The notes: generated by a model from the sequence alone, not told the origin. DNA of 64,000 nt from a virus (IMGVR_UViG_3300028800_000060:111699-175698); one strand, 5' to 3'; positions 10,401 through 18,865 are shown, numbered from the stretch's first letter. Numbers and translations are program-made.

Positions 10401-13184
10401 AACAAAATTATGCGTCCAACCTATGATAGCAATGCGATTAATATGCAGTTTGATTCCAACCAAAGTTCAAATGTTGAATTAAACACATTAAAGCCTGCAA
10501 ATTCAATTATAACGTTACCTTATACCGAAGCACCGGTTGTAACACAAACCATGGCTTCACGTCAAGAAAATTTGAACCCATATAATGTTTTTAGTTTCGT
10601 GGGCACGATTGCTTTAAATCCAGCAACAGATACATGGGTTAGCACAGCATATCTTCCAGATCTTACCGTTACAGATAATTCCTTATATGATGCGACTCAG
10701 GCAAACCTTGAAGCGTCAAATACACTAGGCACAATTTGGAATGCCTGGACAACAGATTGGGTTGGACAACCTGTTACATCTCAAAGTACTCCCGCCACTG
10801 ATGGTGTTGATAATTCTACTCCAACAACATCGACATGGGTGGCAACATTACAAGCGACTCCATCACAAATAACGGCAGCGCAAGCATTATTAGCATCTAA
10901 TCCTAATTTGAATGGTAGTTTTCCTGCACCTGCGGGATATGTGATACAAGTTACACCAGGACAAACGAATACTATACCAGTACAAGCTTCAACAACGATA
11001 GGACAAACTAGAACGGGAACAATAACATCATTGATTAATGTTCCCCAAGTTACCGTATCTGATGTATTGGTTAATACTGCAATGGTTCCTTATTGCCGCT
11101 CAAACACAATTGCCTTTACTGCAAAGGGATTAAAACCATTCACACAATTCTGGCCATTTTTCGATATCACCCCAGTCAGTGCATATTGTTCTCCTGGAAC
11201 TTTGGTGACAGATGCAAATGGTATGGTTTCGGGCACTTTTACTATACCTGATCCTACCAGTACCGGTGATCCCACATTTAGAACAGGTACCCGTGTGTTT
11301 AAGTTGGTAAATGATATCAACAATGTGACGGCAAATGTTTCATCATACGCAACTGCAAATTACGTGGCATCAGGTGTTCTTGATACTGACCAGAATACAA
11401 TTACTTCAGTTGGAGTTCCTGAAATACACACACAACAAGTAACTGATAGCCGCACAATTAATAGTGTGACTACTGCACAAGTTGGAAATCAATCAGTAAC
11501 TTGGGTCGATCCTTTAGCACAGTCATTCCTTGTTAATACATTACAAGGTGGTTATTGTGTTACCTCATTAGAGGTTTATTTTGCATCCAAAGATACTAGT
11601 ATTCCAGTAACATTACAAATCCGCGAGATGCAGAATGGAACACCAACACAATCTATTGTACCTTATAGTACGGTAGTATTGAATCCAAACCTGATAAATA
11701 TTTCATCAGATGCATCTGTCAAAACTGTATTTTCATTCCCTTCTCCTGTATATTTGCAGCAAGGAACAGAATATGCTATTGTTTTGTTATCCAATAGTAA
11801 TAGTTATTTCGTTTGGACAGCCTTGATGGGTGATTATGTTTTGAATACCGATGTGTTGATTTCGCAAGTTCCATATACTGGGCTGTTATTCAAATCACAG
11901 AATGCGAGCACTTGGGTTCCTTCTCCTACTGAAGCTTTGAAGTTTACTTTAAATCGCGCAGTTTTCAATTATGGAATTTTGGGAACCGCTATTTTGGAAA
12001 ATCCTGTATTGCCGGCAACGACATTACCTAATCTTTCATTGATAACTTACAATGGAACAAATGCGATAAGAGTTGAAACTCCTACGTGCCATGGCATGCC
12101 AGCCGGAAGTTTGGTTACTATAACTATTCCACCGGGATCAAGTAATGCAAATTGGGCAGCAAGTTATAATGGAATACCTGTTACCGATATTGTTCCGACT
12201 GTATCAGGAGATTTAAGAAGTTCTGCATGGGCTTCGGGCGTGGCTGATACGGTTTTGGGTTCAAGAACCTATATTGTGTCGAATGTTGAGTTGGATAGCT
12301 TCACATTTTTCGTTGTAGATGGTAGTGGTAGTGTTGTTAATGCCACTTCATCGGGATTAACTGGGGTAGCCTTATCTATCACACAAAATTATCCTTACGA
12401 TGTAATGATGCCTATTGTATCAGAATTGAATTTTCCAGGAACTAATACCAAATATTATTCCAGAGGTATCACAGATACATCAACACATGGTTCACAAGTT
12501 CCATATGAAAGAACTTTGGGTGGTAGTTTCCCATTTTCGCAATTTATTCCCAATCAGAATGTTTTATTGACAGCACCTCAATTAGTCGCGTCGGCTATTA
12601 ACGAAGCAAAACTAATTAATATAGGAACACCTTTCGCTAATAAGAGTTTGGTATGGCAGATTAATTTAACTTCTACCGCCGATAATCTTTCACCAATGAT
12701 TGATAGTACAAGATTGACAGCATTGCTGATTAGTAATAGAATAGATTACCGCGTGAATAGTACCACACCACCCTCTTCACCCGCTGCTGCGGCCTCAGCA
12801 TATACATCAGAAACTGCTCCATATGGAGCGACAGATGCCGCCATTTATATTACTCGTCCTGTTACCTTGGTGAATGCTGCAAATAGTATTCACTTCTGGT
12901 TAAGTATTATGCGGCCATATGGTTCACAAGTTGACATTTATTATAAGATTTTGCCTACAAATAGTAATGCGAACTTTGCCGCCGGTGATTATGTTTTAAT
13001 GGATCCAGATCCAAATACAGATTTTTCGCCAGCACAAAATGCCAATGACTTTAAAGATTACTATTGGCATCAAGATTATATAGGAGAATTCACCCAATTT
13101 TCTATTAAAGTGGTTCTTCGATCTACAAATAGTAGCGCTGTACCACTTTGCAAACAATTGCGTACAATAGCTTTGGAGACATAA
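7482..13184 (+). CDS. Giant baseplate or fibre protein with DUF4815-like N-terminus
   Basis: This 1900-residue protein is the largest in the window. The N-terminus contains APYYDDF, FYKILFRPGYALQARELTQLQ and ALQGGREDQLAFG, typical of DUF4815 proteins in T4-like phages. Roughly residues 850-960 hold DCYDFRPRVND and a long helix. Near residue 1345 there is a VDPLAQSFLVN segment followed by repeated jelly-roll-like strands. It lies directly after gp8, where T4 places gp9 and gp10, so it probably forms the outer baseplate pins or fibre attachment. That role is inferred from position. Confidence 0.75.
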   Translation: MPITFSTAPYYDDFSAAKEFYKILFRPGYALQARELTQLQSIFGEQLNRFGRYIFSDGAMVTPGQITYDQNLAYVKVNPTFSAAPIDYDLIDPLVVGTTVQIKGVTTGIVAQVVQVARDINTIYVKYVTSGTSNTVATFADNEVINILPANIGVCQAIVAASTGITAQASIADGVYFIFGKFLNVNSQTIRLADYNQFPSVNVGLQAVETIVTPEDDTSLNDNAIGTPNFAAPGAHRYKIVLNLVALPEGTIADSEFTSLMVIANGTIQSQVQTTALSEIADTLARRTFDANGNFITTPFGFDIHESLLNGNNGGVYTALQGGREDQLAFGIEPGKAYVQGYEIKTITKQYIPLDKARTTNFFQNSHTRAYLGNFIYINRVFGIPSYDLWPSVNLYATPIVTDGVAPVTSIVGTATIRGLQFQEGSFQVIGDPGPIFQCYLTDINITTPGLSLTDIRSLAVNDGTLTTTANILTQVDIVNVVGSFAIGSTITDGTNTETVYAWDTTNNLLLTQPSAVSIPTNSPITSSATGTANILQRISLFDPSDNILLYQLPQGTVSTVRDTSGSITTSYSYRKVFTPVAASSGTVTFATSTNEVFASMEITDYVACIESGTGAGTLVDVTSSSPVFSSGLAHLTFNAPNGTTVKLSATVVKEIAVEKTKSLQTQSLTVTTPASVLNLGKADIYNILGIWTGTDNTGTNITSWYKLDRGQRDNRYDFGTLSLLPGYTSPSSVFIQYQYFTHSSGDYFSVNSYLNFDAALPNYIAGATYYPLIPSYNGSNGTKYLLRDCYDFRPRVNDTATPTSTIANAAVPVPPTYVTPGKLVKPNDDIVSDFSYYLGRIDKIYLDENGFFRVIEGTPSLTPLAPPDPATGMVVAILGYPAYTFSPTSVSIKSIPNKVYPMVKIGDLETRIAQLEYYTALNLLEQQTANMQIPDATTGLNRYQSGFIVDNFVDNSVSDYNNSDCKFSLDALNKIMRPTYDSNAINMQFDSNQSSNVELNTLKPANSIITLPYTEAPVVTQTMASRQENLNPYNVFSFVGTIALNPATDTWVSTAYLPDLTVTDNSLYDATQANLEASNTLGTIWNAWTTDWVGQPVTSQSTPATDGVDNSTPTTSTWVATLQATPSQITAAQALLASNPNLNGSFPAPAGYVIQVTPGQTNTIPVQASTTIGQTRTGTITSLINVPQVTVSDVLVNTAMVPYCRSNTIAFTAKGLKPFTQFWPFFDITPVSAYCSPGTLVTDANGMVSGTFTIPDPTSTGDPTFRTGTRVFKLVNDINNVTANVSSYATANYVASGVLDTDQNTITSVGVPEIHTQQVTDSRTINSVTTAQVGNQSVTWVDPLAQSFLVNTLQGGYCVTSLEVYFASKDTSIPVTLQIREMQNGTPTQSIVPYSTVVLNPNLINISSDASVKTVFSFPSPVYLQQGTEYAIVLLSNSNSYFVWTALMGDYVLNTDVLISQVPYTGLLFKSQNASTWVPSPTEALKFTLNRAVFNYGILGTAILENPVLPATTLPNLSLITYNGTNAIRVETPTCHGMPAGSLVTITIPPGSSNANWAASYNGIPVTDIVPTVSGDLRSSAWASGVADTVLGSRTYIVSNVELDSFTFFVVDGSGSVVNATSSGLTGVALSITQNYPYDVMMPIVSELNFPGTNTKYYSRGITDTSTHGSQVPYERTLGGSFPFSQFIPNQNVLLTAPQLVASAINEAKLINIGTPFANKSLVWQINLTSTADNLSPMIDSTRLTALLISNRIDYRVNSTTPPSSPAAAASAYTSETAPYGATDAAIYITRPVTLVNAANSIHFWLSIMRPYGSQVDIYYKILPTNSNANFAAGDYVLMDPDPNTDFSPAQNANDFKDYYWHQDYIGEFTQFSIKVVLRSTNSSAVPLCKQLRTIALET

Positions 13185-13186
13185 AT

Positions 13187-13408
13187 ATGCTTCCTCAATA
13201 TTTACCAATAGAAAATAATCCAAATTTGGCCCGCCATACGAATAGTATGGCGGTTGTCAATTTGGATAAACAATCTCGAATTCAATACCGAATACAAAAA
13301 GAAAGAATTTTGAGAGAAAAAGAAGACATAAATAATTTAAGAAAAGAAGTTGACGATTTAAAAAACCTAGTTATGGAGTTATTAGCTCAAAAGAGTAAGG
13401 AAAAATAA
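13187..13408 (+). CDS. Small coiled-coil protein
   Basis: This 73-residue protein starts three bases after the stop of the 1900-residue gene. The ATG belongs to the string ATAAATATG, so the late-type core overlaps the start codon. Residues 30-70 are charged, with regularly spaced Ile and Leu, and predict one long coiled coil. Similar small proteins follow the DUF4815 gene in other T4-like phages. It may be a fibre chaperone or linker; no function is shown. Confidence 0.65.
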   Translation: MLPQYLPIENNPNLARHTNSMAVVNLDKQSRIQYRIQKERILREKEDINNLRKEVDDLKNLVMELLAQKSKEK

Positions 13409-13977
13409 TGAAAACATTCAAATCTGTATTGTTAATGTTAGCTTTAGGAAGTATATTGGCTTTCGGTCAAACAACGACATCGACACCAATAACTTTACCA
13501 ACATCTATTTCTGTTGTTGGAGAATTTAATCAATTAGCTACACCTCAGTGGGCTATAGGAATTTCAGCTTTATATGCACCATCAGTTCAAAGTAATATTG
13601 GTATGTACGATACTACTAGTGCTGATGTAATTCCTGTTAGAGCTAATGATCCGGTTACAAAGAAACCATTTATTGCTATTTCGGCCAGTATTCGCCAAGG
13701 CGTACATGAAAAGATTTTATGTTCAGGTAAATATTGTTTCTTTTTAGGTGGAGATATTGGTCCTGGGTTTTCTTCAAATTCAACGAATGGTGTTAGTTTA
13801 AGTTTTACTAGTTCTTTCGTTGCAACATCGATTTACCGAATAAAACCTTGGCTTAGTTTTGTTGTACCGATTAGAATGCTTTATGTTTCTGGTATTGGAT
13901 GGAATCCTGTTCTTCAGGCGGGTTTCAGTTTTAATCTAAAAGCTTTACCACCTCCTGCGCCAGATGCTATAAAATAA
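13408..13977 (+). CDS. Exported protein, likely small outer-membrane barrel
   Basis: This 189-residue protein begins with a clear Sec signal peptide (lysine at 2, hydrophobic stretch 6-18, likely cleavage after AFG near 20). The mature part alternates polar and hydrophobic residues, and its last strands end in aromatic residues, as in outer-membrane barrels. One pair of cysteines (KILCSGKYCFF) could form a disulfide. Its ATG overlaps the previous stop by one base, so it is translated with the late genes. It may alter the host envelope late in infection. The signal peptide style resembles Acidobacteriota. Confidence 0.6.
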   Translation: MKTFKSVLLMLALGSILAFGQTTTSTPITLPTSISVVGEFNQLATPQWAIGISALYAPSVQSNIGMYDTTSADVIPVRANDPVTKKPFIAISASIRQGVHEKILCSGKYCFFLGGDIGPGFSSNSTNGVSLSFTSSFVATSIYRIKPWLSFVVPIRMLYVSGIGWNPVLQAGFSFNLKALPPPAPDAIK

Positions 13978-13998
13978 GCGATCTATTAGAGCCCTCTC

Positions 13999-14048
13999 AA
14001 AAGCCGTCTAATATTTCCCTCATATAAGGGATCTATTAGACGGCTTTT
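13999..14048 (+). terminator. Strong rho-independent terminator
   Basis: A perfect 15-base stem (13999-14013 with 14034-14048, core AAAAGCCGTCTAATA) encloses a smaller TCCCT/AGGGA stem and runs into T-rich sequence. It closes the baseplate transcription unit. Confidence 0.85.
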
Positions 14049-14056
14049 TATTTTAC

Positions 14057-14085
14057 TTAACAAAAATAATAATTTTTTGTATACT
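14057..14085 (+). promoter_or_regulatory. Sigma70-like promoter
   Basis: TTAACA (14057-14062), 17 bases, TATACT (14080-14085). It lies between the terminator and the hexapeptide gene at 14104, with 18 bases between -10 and ATG. Confidence 0.65.
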
Positions 14086-14103
14086 TGAAATATAGACGAC
14101 CAA

Positions 14104-14535
14104 ATGACACTAGAACAATTGCAACAAAGATTCCCTGATGCTACAATGGACACATGGCATCAGCACTCCCGGGGATCCGGTTGGATCCAGAATACGGCAT
14201 ATGTGGAACCATCGGTGTACGTGGGGCCGGATGCTTTAATATTTGGATATGCTCGGGTATCCGGAGATGTCTGGGTATCCGGAGATGCCCGGGTATATGG
14301 TGATGCCTGGGTGTCTGGAAATGCCTGGGTATACGGAGATGTCCGGGTATTTGGAAGCGCCTGGGTGTCAGACAATGCCTCAGTGTCTGAAAATGCCTGG
14401 GTATTTGGAGATGCCTGGGTATTTGAATTTGCATGGTTATACGGAAATGCCACGGTATGTGGAAATGCCAAGGTATATGGAGATCAAGTGATATCTGGAA
14501 ATACTCTGATAGGAATACCAGAATATACGTTTTGA
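14104..14535 (+). CDS. Hexapeptide-repeat beta-helix protein, copy 1
   Basis: This 143-residue protein has an N-terminal cap of about 45 residues (MTLEQLQQRFPDAT, then WHQHSRGSGW and YVEPSVYVGPDA). About 14 tandem six-residue units of the type V-S-G-D-A-R follow, as expected of a left-handed parallel beta-helix. At DNA level these are 18-base repeats. No acyltransferase active site is visible. It is one of eight related genes in the window (14104, 19116, 19616, 34134, 36276, 36650, 44580, 45159). Function unknown; a structural or surface role is only a guess. Confidence 0.8.
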   Translation: MTLEQLQQRFPDATMDTWHQHSRGSGWIQNTAYVEPSVYVGPDALIFGYARVSGDVWVSGDARVYGDAWVSGNAWVYGDVRVFGSAWVSDNASVSENAWVFGDAWVFEFAWLYGNATVCGNAKVYGDQVISGNTLIGIPEYTF

Positions 14536-14551
14536 TGATGAGAATAATATA

Positions 14552-15520
14552 ATGAAACTAGAACAAATTGGGTTTTATACTCTATCAGATAAAAGAGCAG
14601 CAACGGCTAGCCAATTTTCTCCCTTGTCTCGTTGTGAAATGCTTTTAACTGGCCGTTGTAATTTCCATTGTCCTTATTGTCGAAGTGTTGGAGGACCAGA
14701 TAAACCCTGGGAAGAAGCCGCGGCTGTAGTAAAGCTTTGGGCTTCCCAGGGACTTTACGCTATAAGGTTTAGTGGTGGAGAACCTCTAATGTATCCCAAA
14801 CTCAATGATTTGGTTGCATTAGCTAAAAAAGAGGGAATCCAAAAAATTGCGATTTCCACTAATGGTTCTTTCCCACTCGACCGATATCGGAAACTTATTG
14901 ATTTGGGTGTAAATGATTTTTCCATTTCCTTAGATGCTTGTTGTGCCGAGGATGGAGATTTTATGGCAGGTGGTATTAAAGGTGCATTCAATCGGGTTGT
15001 GGCAAATATTCGCGATTTGTCCAAATTAACGTATATCACTGTTGGTATAGTTCTCACTACTAAGAATGCCAACACTGTAGGGGAGATTATCAAATTTGCC
15101 GATAGTTTGGGCGTTCAAGATATTCGAGTTATTCCCGCCGCTCAAGCGGGAGATAAGTTAAAACAGATTAAAATTGATGAGGAATTACTTCAAAAATATC
15201 CTATCTTGCGCTATCGGATTAAAAATTTGCGAAATAATAGGCCTGTTAGAGGTTTGCGTCCTTGGAACAGTCATAAATGTGGTTTAGTATTGGATGATAT
15301 GGCTGTATGTGAAGGAGAGCATTTCCCCTGTATCATTTATCTTCGTGAAGGTGGAAAAGCAATCGGTAAAATTACAGATAACGATGTTAGGCAAGACCGT
15401 GCTTTGTGGTATGAAAGTCATGACACACATCAGGATCCCATCTGTTCTAGTAATTGTTTAGATGTGTGCGTTGATTACAACAATAGGTTTGAATCTTTTC
15501 GACCGATTGACAATCCATAA
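14552..15520 (+). CDS. Radical SAM protein
   Basis: This 322-residue enzyme has the CxxxCxxC cluster motif (C36, C40, C43, in RCNFHCPYC) and the GGEP motif at 75-78 that binds S-adenosylmethionine. A C-terminal cysteine set (KCGL, CEGEHFPC, ICSSNCLDVC) suggests a second iron-sulfur cluster of the SPASM or twitch type, as in peptide-modifying enzymes. It lies 16 bases after hexapeptide copy 1 and probably shares its transcript. A substrate cannot be assigned. Candidates are a phage or host peptide, or a nucleotide, and no small precursor peptide is obvious next to it. Confidence 0.85.
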   Translation: MKLEQIGFYTLSDKRAATASQFSPLSRCEMLLTGRCNFHCPYCRSVGGPDKPWEEAAAVVKLWASQGLYAIRFSGGEPLMYPKLNDLVALAKKEGIQKIAISTNGSFPLDRYRKLIDLGVNDFSISLDACCAEDGDFMAGGIKGAFNRVVANIRDLSKLTYITVGIVLTTKNANTVGEIIKFADSLGVQDIRVIPAAQAGDKLKQIKIDEELLQKYPILRYRIKNLRNNRPVRGLRPWNSHKCGLVLDDMAVCEGEHFPCIIYLREGGKAIGKITDNDVRQDRALWYESHDTHQDPICSSNCLDVCVDYNNRFESFRPIDNP

Positions 15521-15535
15521 TCTTTTTGTTAACAT
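15507..15535 (+). promoter_or_regulatory. Sigma70-like promoter, leaderless spacing
   Basis: TTGACA (15507-15512, inside the end of the radical SAM gene), 17 bases, TAACAT (15530-15535). The ATG at 15542 follows after 6 bases. Confidence 0.7.
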
Positions 15536-15541
15536 CATTAT

Positions 15542-15721
15542 ATGAGCGATTACAAATATGAAATGCAAATGATTGCCGAAGATTTGGCATCCGAGAATGG
15601 ATGCGAATATTTCAACTTAGATTCCGTTTCGCAATGTGAATATTTTGAAAAGGCCATTTCGGTTTGGAATGATAAGCGCGGCGCTCAAATTGATGCACTA
15701 ATGGCTAAACAAGGGAGATAG
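15542..15721 (+). CDS. Small hypothetical protein
   Basis: This 59-residue protein starts exactly where the TTGACA-17-TAACAT promoter predicts the transcript to begin, and no ribosome binding site is present. It is mainly helical and mildly acidic, with two cysteines. It heads a run of small genes (15542, 15726, 15921, 16354). Function unknown. Confidence 0.65.
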   Translation: MSDYKYEMQMIAEDLASENGCEYFNLDSVSQCEYFEKAISVWNDKRGAQIDALMAKQGR

Positions 15722-15725
15722 CCAC

Positions 15726-15911
15726 ATGGATAAAATCCAACACGATTCAACTGAATATATTGTGGCTTGTGCCGCCCGAGGAAGAATTTTTTCCGAGCAT
15801 AAGACGGGCAAGGCCGCACAAAAAAAGATGAAAAAGTATCCTTGTTTGGATGCTGATGATTACTGCATCTATTCGCGAAGGGATTGGATAGAAGTGGTAT
15901 ACCATCGCTAA
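15726..15911 (+). CDS. Small hypothetical protein
   Basis: This 61-residue protein is basic in its centre (GKAAQKKMKKYP) and has three cysteines. The Shine-Dalgarno-like GGGAGA precedes the ATG and overlaps the end of the upstream gene, so the two are probably translated from one mRNA. Not recognised. Confidence 0.6.
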   Translation: MDKIQHDSTEYIVACAARGRIFSEHKTGKAAQKKMKKYPCLDADDYCIYSRRDWIEVVYHR

Positions 15912-15920
15912 GGAAAAATA

Positions 15921-16364
15921 ATGCAACCACAATGGAAGTATATCGGTACAATTGGTGACTGCGACCCCATTACTTACGGTGGTGGTTTCGTGTATGTCGA
16001 TGAACTGGGCAATTATAGTCCTGAAATTGCGTGGTTCGAACCAGAAACTGATGATAAATCGTGGCAAGAACACGGGGACCAAATACCTGTGGTAATTTCA
16101 AGGATTCTCATCGAAAAAGATTCCACTGAAGAGTGGTGGTACAGAGATTTGGATGTATTGTCCCGGGTCATTGGAAAACCACTCGAAGAATTGCAACAGA
16201 TGGCAAACAGTAACTGTACTATGGAAAAGGCACTGTTGTATATGGATCTTTTGTGTTTTTTTGGTTCTTACCAATTCGACCAAGAACCACAAGTAATTTC
16301 CGAAAAAACCGCATATCAAAAGTATGCAAAGGAAATGGAAGAAACAACTCAAAATGCTAGATGA
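15921..16364 (+). CDS. Hypothetical acidic protein
   Basis: This 147-residue acidic protein is preceded by AAGGA eight bases before the ATG. Its aromatic-rich N-terminal half looks like a small beta domain, and its C-terminal third is helical. No family recognised. The gene overlaps the next by 11 bases if the next starts at 16354. Confidence 0.65.
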   Translation: MQPQWKYIGTIGDCDPITYGGGFVYVDELGNYSPEIAWFEPETDDKSWQEHGDQIPVVISRILIEKDSTEEWWYRDLDVLSRVIGKPLEELQQMANSNCTMEKALLYMDLLCFFGSYQFDQEPQVISEKTAYQKYAKEMEETTQNAR

Positions 16365-16632
16365 AACCTGGTTGGACGAACAACGGAGAATTCAAGGCAT
16401 GACTGTGTTATGCCCAAAATGTAATAACACACCCAAAATTAACAACAGTTGTAGCCAATGTACCGGATGGGGATACGTAAAACCGGGAGTAGATTCCGAA
16501 TGCATTCACGTCTGGCGGGAGATCTCTCCTAAAGAGGCAGATGCTCGGGGAATTTATCACCCGGGTATGTGCTATCATACCTACATATGTGCTAAGTGCA
16601 AAACTTCTATGAGCCAAGACTCATCCGATTGA
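16354..16632 (+). CDS. Zinc-ribbon protein (DnaJ-type cysteine pattern)
   Basis: This protein has 92 residues from the ATG at 16354; an in-frame ATG at 16324 would add ten lysine-rich residues. A CPKC...CSQC pair separated by ten residues and followed by TGWGY recalls the zinc modules of DnaJ-type proteins. A second CAKC near the C-terminus could complete another site. Probably a metal-binding adaptor; its partner is unknown. Confidence 0.6.
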   Translation: MLDETWLDEQRRIQGMTVLCPKCNNTPKINNSCSQCTGWGYVKPGVDSECIHVWREISPKEADARGIYHPGMCYHTYICAKCKTSMSQDSSD

Positions 16633-16658
16633 TTTCCTTGGCCCTGTTTTGCTATCAT
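16629..16658 (+). promoter_or_regulatory. Sigma70-like promoter
   Basis: TTGATT (16629-16634), 18 bases, TATCAT (16653-16658). The first ATG downstream is at 16666 (a 14-codon frame), 7 bases after the -10 box; the larger gene starts at 16694. Confidence 0.6.
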
Positions 16659-16693
16659 CTTTGATATGAATCTTATTTTAAGAAGGTGTGATT

Positions 16694-16942
16694 ATGGAAC
16701 GAATTACTAGAAAACACCTGGAACACAAGGTTGAATGGTTGAAGAAAGAGGGTTTCACCGATATATCTCTCGACCATCATCAGCCTGGTGGTTCAAAGTA
16801 TACCTGGGCCGTTGAAAATGCTGAAGGATCTTGCCGACTTGGATGGTCTGGTAGAATGACGGCTCGTGAATGTCTCATCTATTTGAATGGCATGCTACAT
16901 GCGTGGGAAAGTAAATGTGGAGATACATCTTCGCGGTTATAA
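16694..16942 (+). CDS. Hypothetical protein
   Basis: This 82-residue protein starts at ATG 16694, with AAGAAGG as ribosome binding site; a GTG at 16688 is possible but closer to that site. A basic helix (RKHLEHKVEWLKKEG) is followed by a compact domain with GGSKYTWAVE and LGWSGRMTARE. The pattern is common among small early phage proteins of unknown role. Confidence 0.6.
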   Translation: MERITRKHLEHKVEWLKKEGFTDISLDHHQPGGSKYTWAVENAEGSCRLGWSGRMTARECLIYLNGMLHAWESKCGDTSSRL

Positions 16943-16972
16943 TTCGAGGGGTACCAAATAGGCATTACAGGC

Positions 16973-17512
16973 ATGTTTGTGCCAGTTGCCATCAGACCGG
17001 GCAGGCACATTATAATTGGAATGGTTGTTGGAGATTTAAAGCCAAAAAACGGTCTGAATTGCTCAGGAAATATTAAATATATGTCTGTAGCCAAAATTAT
17101 TGATGCATATCCACCAAGTATGGGATTACCGCTTTTAGCTTGGAAAGCTTTTCGTAAAAGTGAAAGTTCACCAAAAAGTATTTTTTTCCCCCATTGGGAT
17201 ATTAACGGTAAATATAATCCCGGAACTGATAAAGTTCTTCTAAATACTTGGCTTCGTGCGACAAATCAAGATGCCTTGACCTTGGAGGGAACAAAATATA
17301 TTTCTGGTTTCCATACATTTAGATCTATGGAATACGCTAAAAAGTGGGTTAACGGAAAAAGTAATCGCGTTATTATTCCGGTCACAATAAACCTTGTTCG
17401 TTATAAAATGTTACATTGTCCGGAATACAAACATAAGGATATTCCTTCCTTAGAAGGATGGGTTTCAGATTTGATGTATATAGATGAAGCAGAAATTCAA
17501 AATTACCTTTGA
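16973..17512 (+). CDS. Hypothetical protein
   Basis: This 179-residue protein has balanced charge and mixed alpha-beta character (IIDAYPPSMGLPLLAWKAF, HTFRSMEYAKKWV). The segment YISGFHTFRSMEYAKKW resembles small domains that read a residue or base, but no catalytic motif is certain. A weak GAGGGG lies 27 bases before the ATG, so the start is not well supported. Confidence 0.6.
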   Translation: MFVPVAIRPGRHIIIGMVVGDLKPKNGLNCSGNIKYMSVAKIIDAYPPSMGLPLLAWKAFRKSESSPKSIFFPHWDINGKYNPGTDKVLLNTWLRATNQDALTLEGTKYISGFHTFRSMEYAKKWVNGKSNRVIIPVTINLVRYKMLHCPEYKHKDIPSLEGWVSDLMYIDEAEIQNYL

Positions 17513-17525
17513 TCCTTGTGTCGAA

Positions 17526-17554
17526 TAGACATTCCGGCCTAAATTCGCTACACT
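17526..17554 (+). promoter_or_regulatory. Sigma70-like promoter
   Basis: TAGACA (17526-17531), 17 bases, TACACT (17549-17554). It lies 35 bases upstream of the ATG at 17590 and supports that start over an upstream in-frame TTG at 17509. Confidence 0.65.
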
Positions 17555-17589
17555 GGCCAAGTGAGCAAATTTATTACTCTGGAGAACGC

Positions 17590-18612
17590 ATGAGCGGACC
17601 GAAAAAGAGTTTCGATTCAGCAGTTGCGGGCCTTGTGGCCCAGTTTGGGCACCAAATAAGTAGTAAGAATATCTTAGCTTATTGCCGAGAAAATAATGTT
17701 TCTGTGCCTTTGGCAGTAAGGAGTTGTAAAATTGGACGGGGTTGGTATGATCTTACTCCGCTATTGAATGCGTCACAGAACAACAATGTCCAGATGCCTA
17801 CATCTCATACCGAAATTGTGCGGGAAATGACAGATGAGGAAGTAGAACAGGACATCAATTCACGGTTTGCGAGTCTTGATTTGATGACTTATGGGGTAAT
17901 TGATGGAAAATATCGTTCATTGATTGTGAGCGGCAATCCCGGAACAGGGAAAACATTTACACTCGAAATGATTTTGGAATCAGCGGCTAATAAGTCTAAG
18001 ATTTTGTATACGGGTGTTCGTGGATATGTCCGAGCTACTGGCTTATATCGGTTGATGTGGGAACACCGTCATGAGCAATGTGTGCTATTGATGGATGATG
18101 CCGATTCTATCTTTCAAGATGAAATTTCATTGAATCTCCTCAAAGGGGGTTTAGATACTACGAAACGCCGGCATATTAGCTGGAGATCAGAAAAGATCTT
18201 TGAGTCCGCAGACGGCGAAAATATTCCTCAAGAATTTGATTTCCATGGAGCAATCATCTTCGTATCGAATATTGACTTCCAAAGATCTGTCGCCCAGGGG
18301 AATAAACTCGCGGTACATCTAGCGGCTTTGATGTCCCGTAGTTATTATTTGGATTTAAATCTCCTGAGTGTTCGGGAATTGATTGTCCGAATCAAAAGTG
18401 TCGTGGAACATTCCGGCATTTTAAAAGAAATGGGAATCAATAAAAAGGATCAGGTAGCAATTTTGGATTACATCATTGAAAACCAAAATCGGATTCGAGA
18501 ATTATCTCTACGAACTGTAACCAAGATGGGGATGATTTGGACAGTAGCGGCAGGCAATCAAGATAACTTTACCAAAATGGCAAGTGCCACTTGTATGGTG
18601 AGAGGACGATAA
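17590..18612 (+). CDS. AAA+ ATPase
   Basis: This 340-residue protein starts at 17590, with CTGGAG eight bases upstream. Walker A is GNPGTGKT (115-122) and Walker B is VLLMDDADSIF (aspartates 169-170). A later SNIDFQ motif serves as sensor 1. The first 60 residues are helical and may bind DNA or a partner. Similar single-domain AAA proteins occur in many large phages as remodelling or recombination factors. The three small genes downstream are closely spaced and probably co-transcribed. Confidence 0.8.
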   Translation: MSGPKKSFDSAVAGLVAQFGHQISSKNILAYCRENNVSVPLAVRSCKIGRGWYDLTPLLNASQNNNVQMPTSHTEIVREMTDEEVEQDINSRFASLDLMTYGVIDGKYRSLIVSGNPGTGKTFTLEMILESAANKSKILYTGVRGYVRATGLYRLMWEHRHEQCVLLMDDADSIFQDEISLNLLKGGLDTTKRRHISWRSEKIFESADGENIPQEFDFHGAIIFVSNIDFQRSVAQGNKLAVHLAALMSRSYYLDLNLLSVRELIVRIKSVVEHSGILKEMGINKKDQVAILDYIIENQNRIRELSLRTVTKMGMIWTVAAGNQDNFTKMASATCMVRGR

Positions 18613-18613
18613 T

Positions 18614-18865
18614 ATGGCAGGTATTAAAATAGAAGGAGTGGATTGCGATACGGCTCAAGAAGTGGGCCGGGTGGGTATTATTCCAGTTTTAGAACTTGAA
18701 CCCTGCGGAACAAAGTTTAAAATAGGATGTAAAATTTTTGTGGCCGGAGAACAATGTACCCGGTCAGATTTTTATGCTGCAGTTGCCGAAGCAGGATTAA
18801 ATCTGGCAGATTTTATGGAGTGCCCTGAGGAATATCTTTTTCTGAGGATTAAGGAGGTATTTTAA
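18614..18865 (+). CDS. Hypothetical protein
   Basis: This 83-residue acidic protein has five cysteines and starts two bases after the ATPase stop. It alternates strands and helices with no known motif. The tight spacing suggests it belongs to the ATPase operon. Confidence 0.6.
   Translation: MAGIKIEGVDCDTAQEVGRVGIIPVLELEPCGTKFKIGCKIFVAGEQCTRSDFYAAVAEAGLNLADFMECPEEYLFLRIKEVF

Noticed and set aside
14141-14491. Long open frames on both strands within hexapeptide genes
   Set aside because: An 18-base repeat without stops leaves other phases open. They lack start signals and the conserved cap is only in the called frame; the same holds at 19614-20060, 34184-34648, 36656-37198 and 44783-45571.
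15747-16352. Minus-strand frames of 84-111 codons opposite small genes
   Set aside because: The plus-strand genes are in a coupled run with ribosome sites; the minus frames have none.
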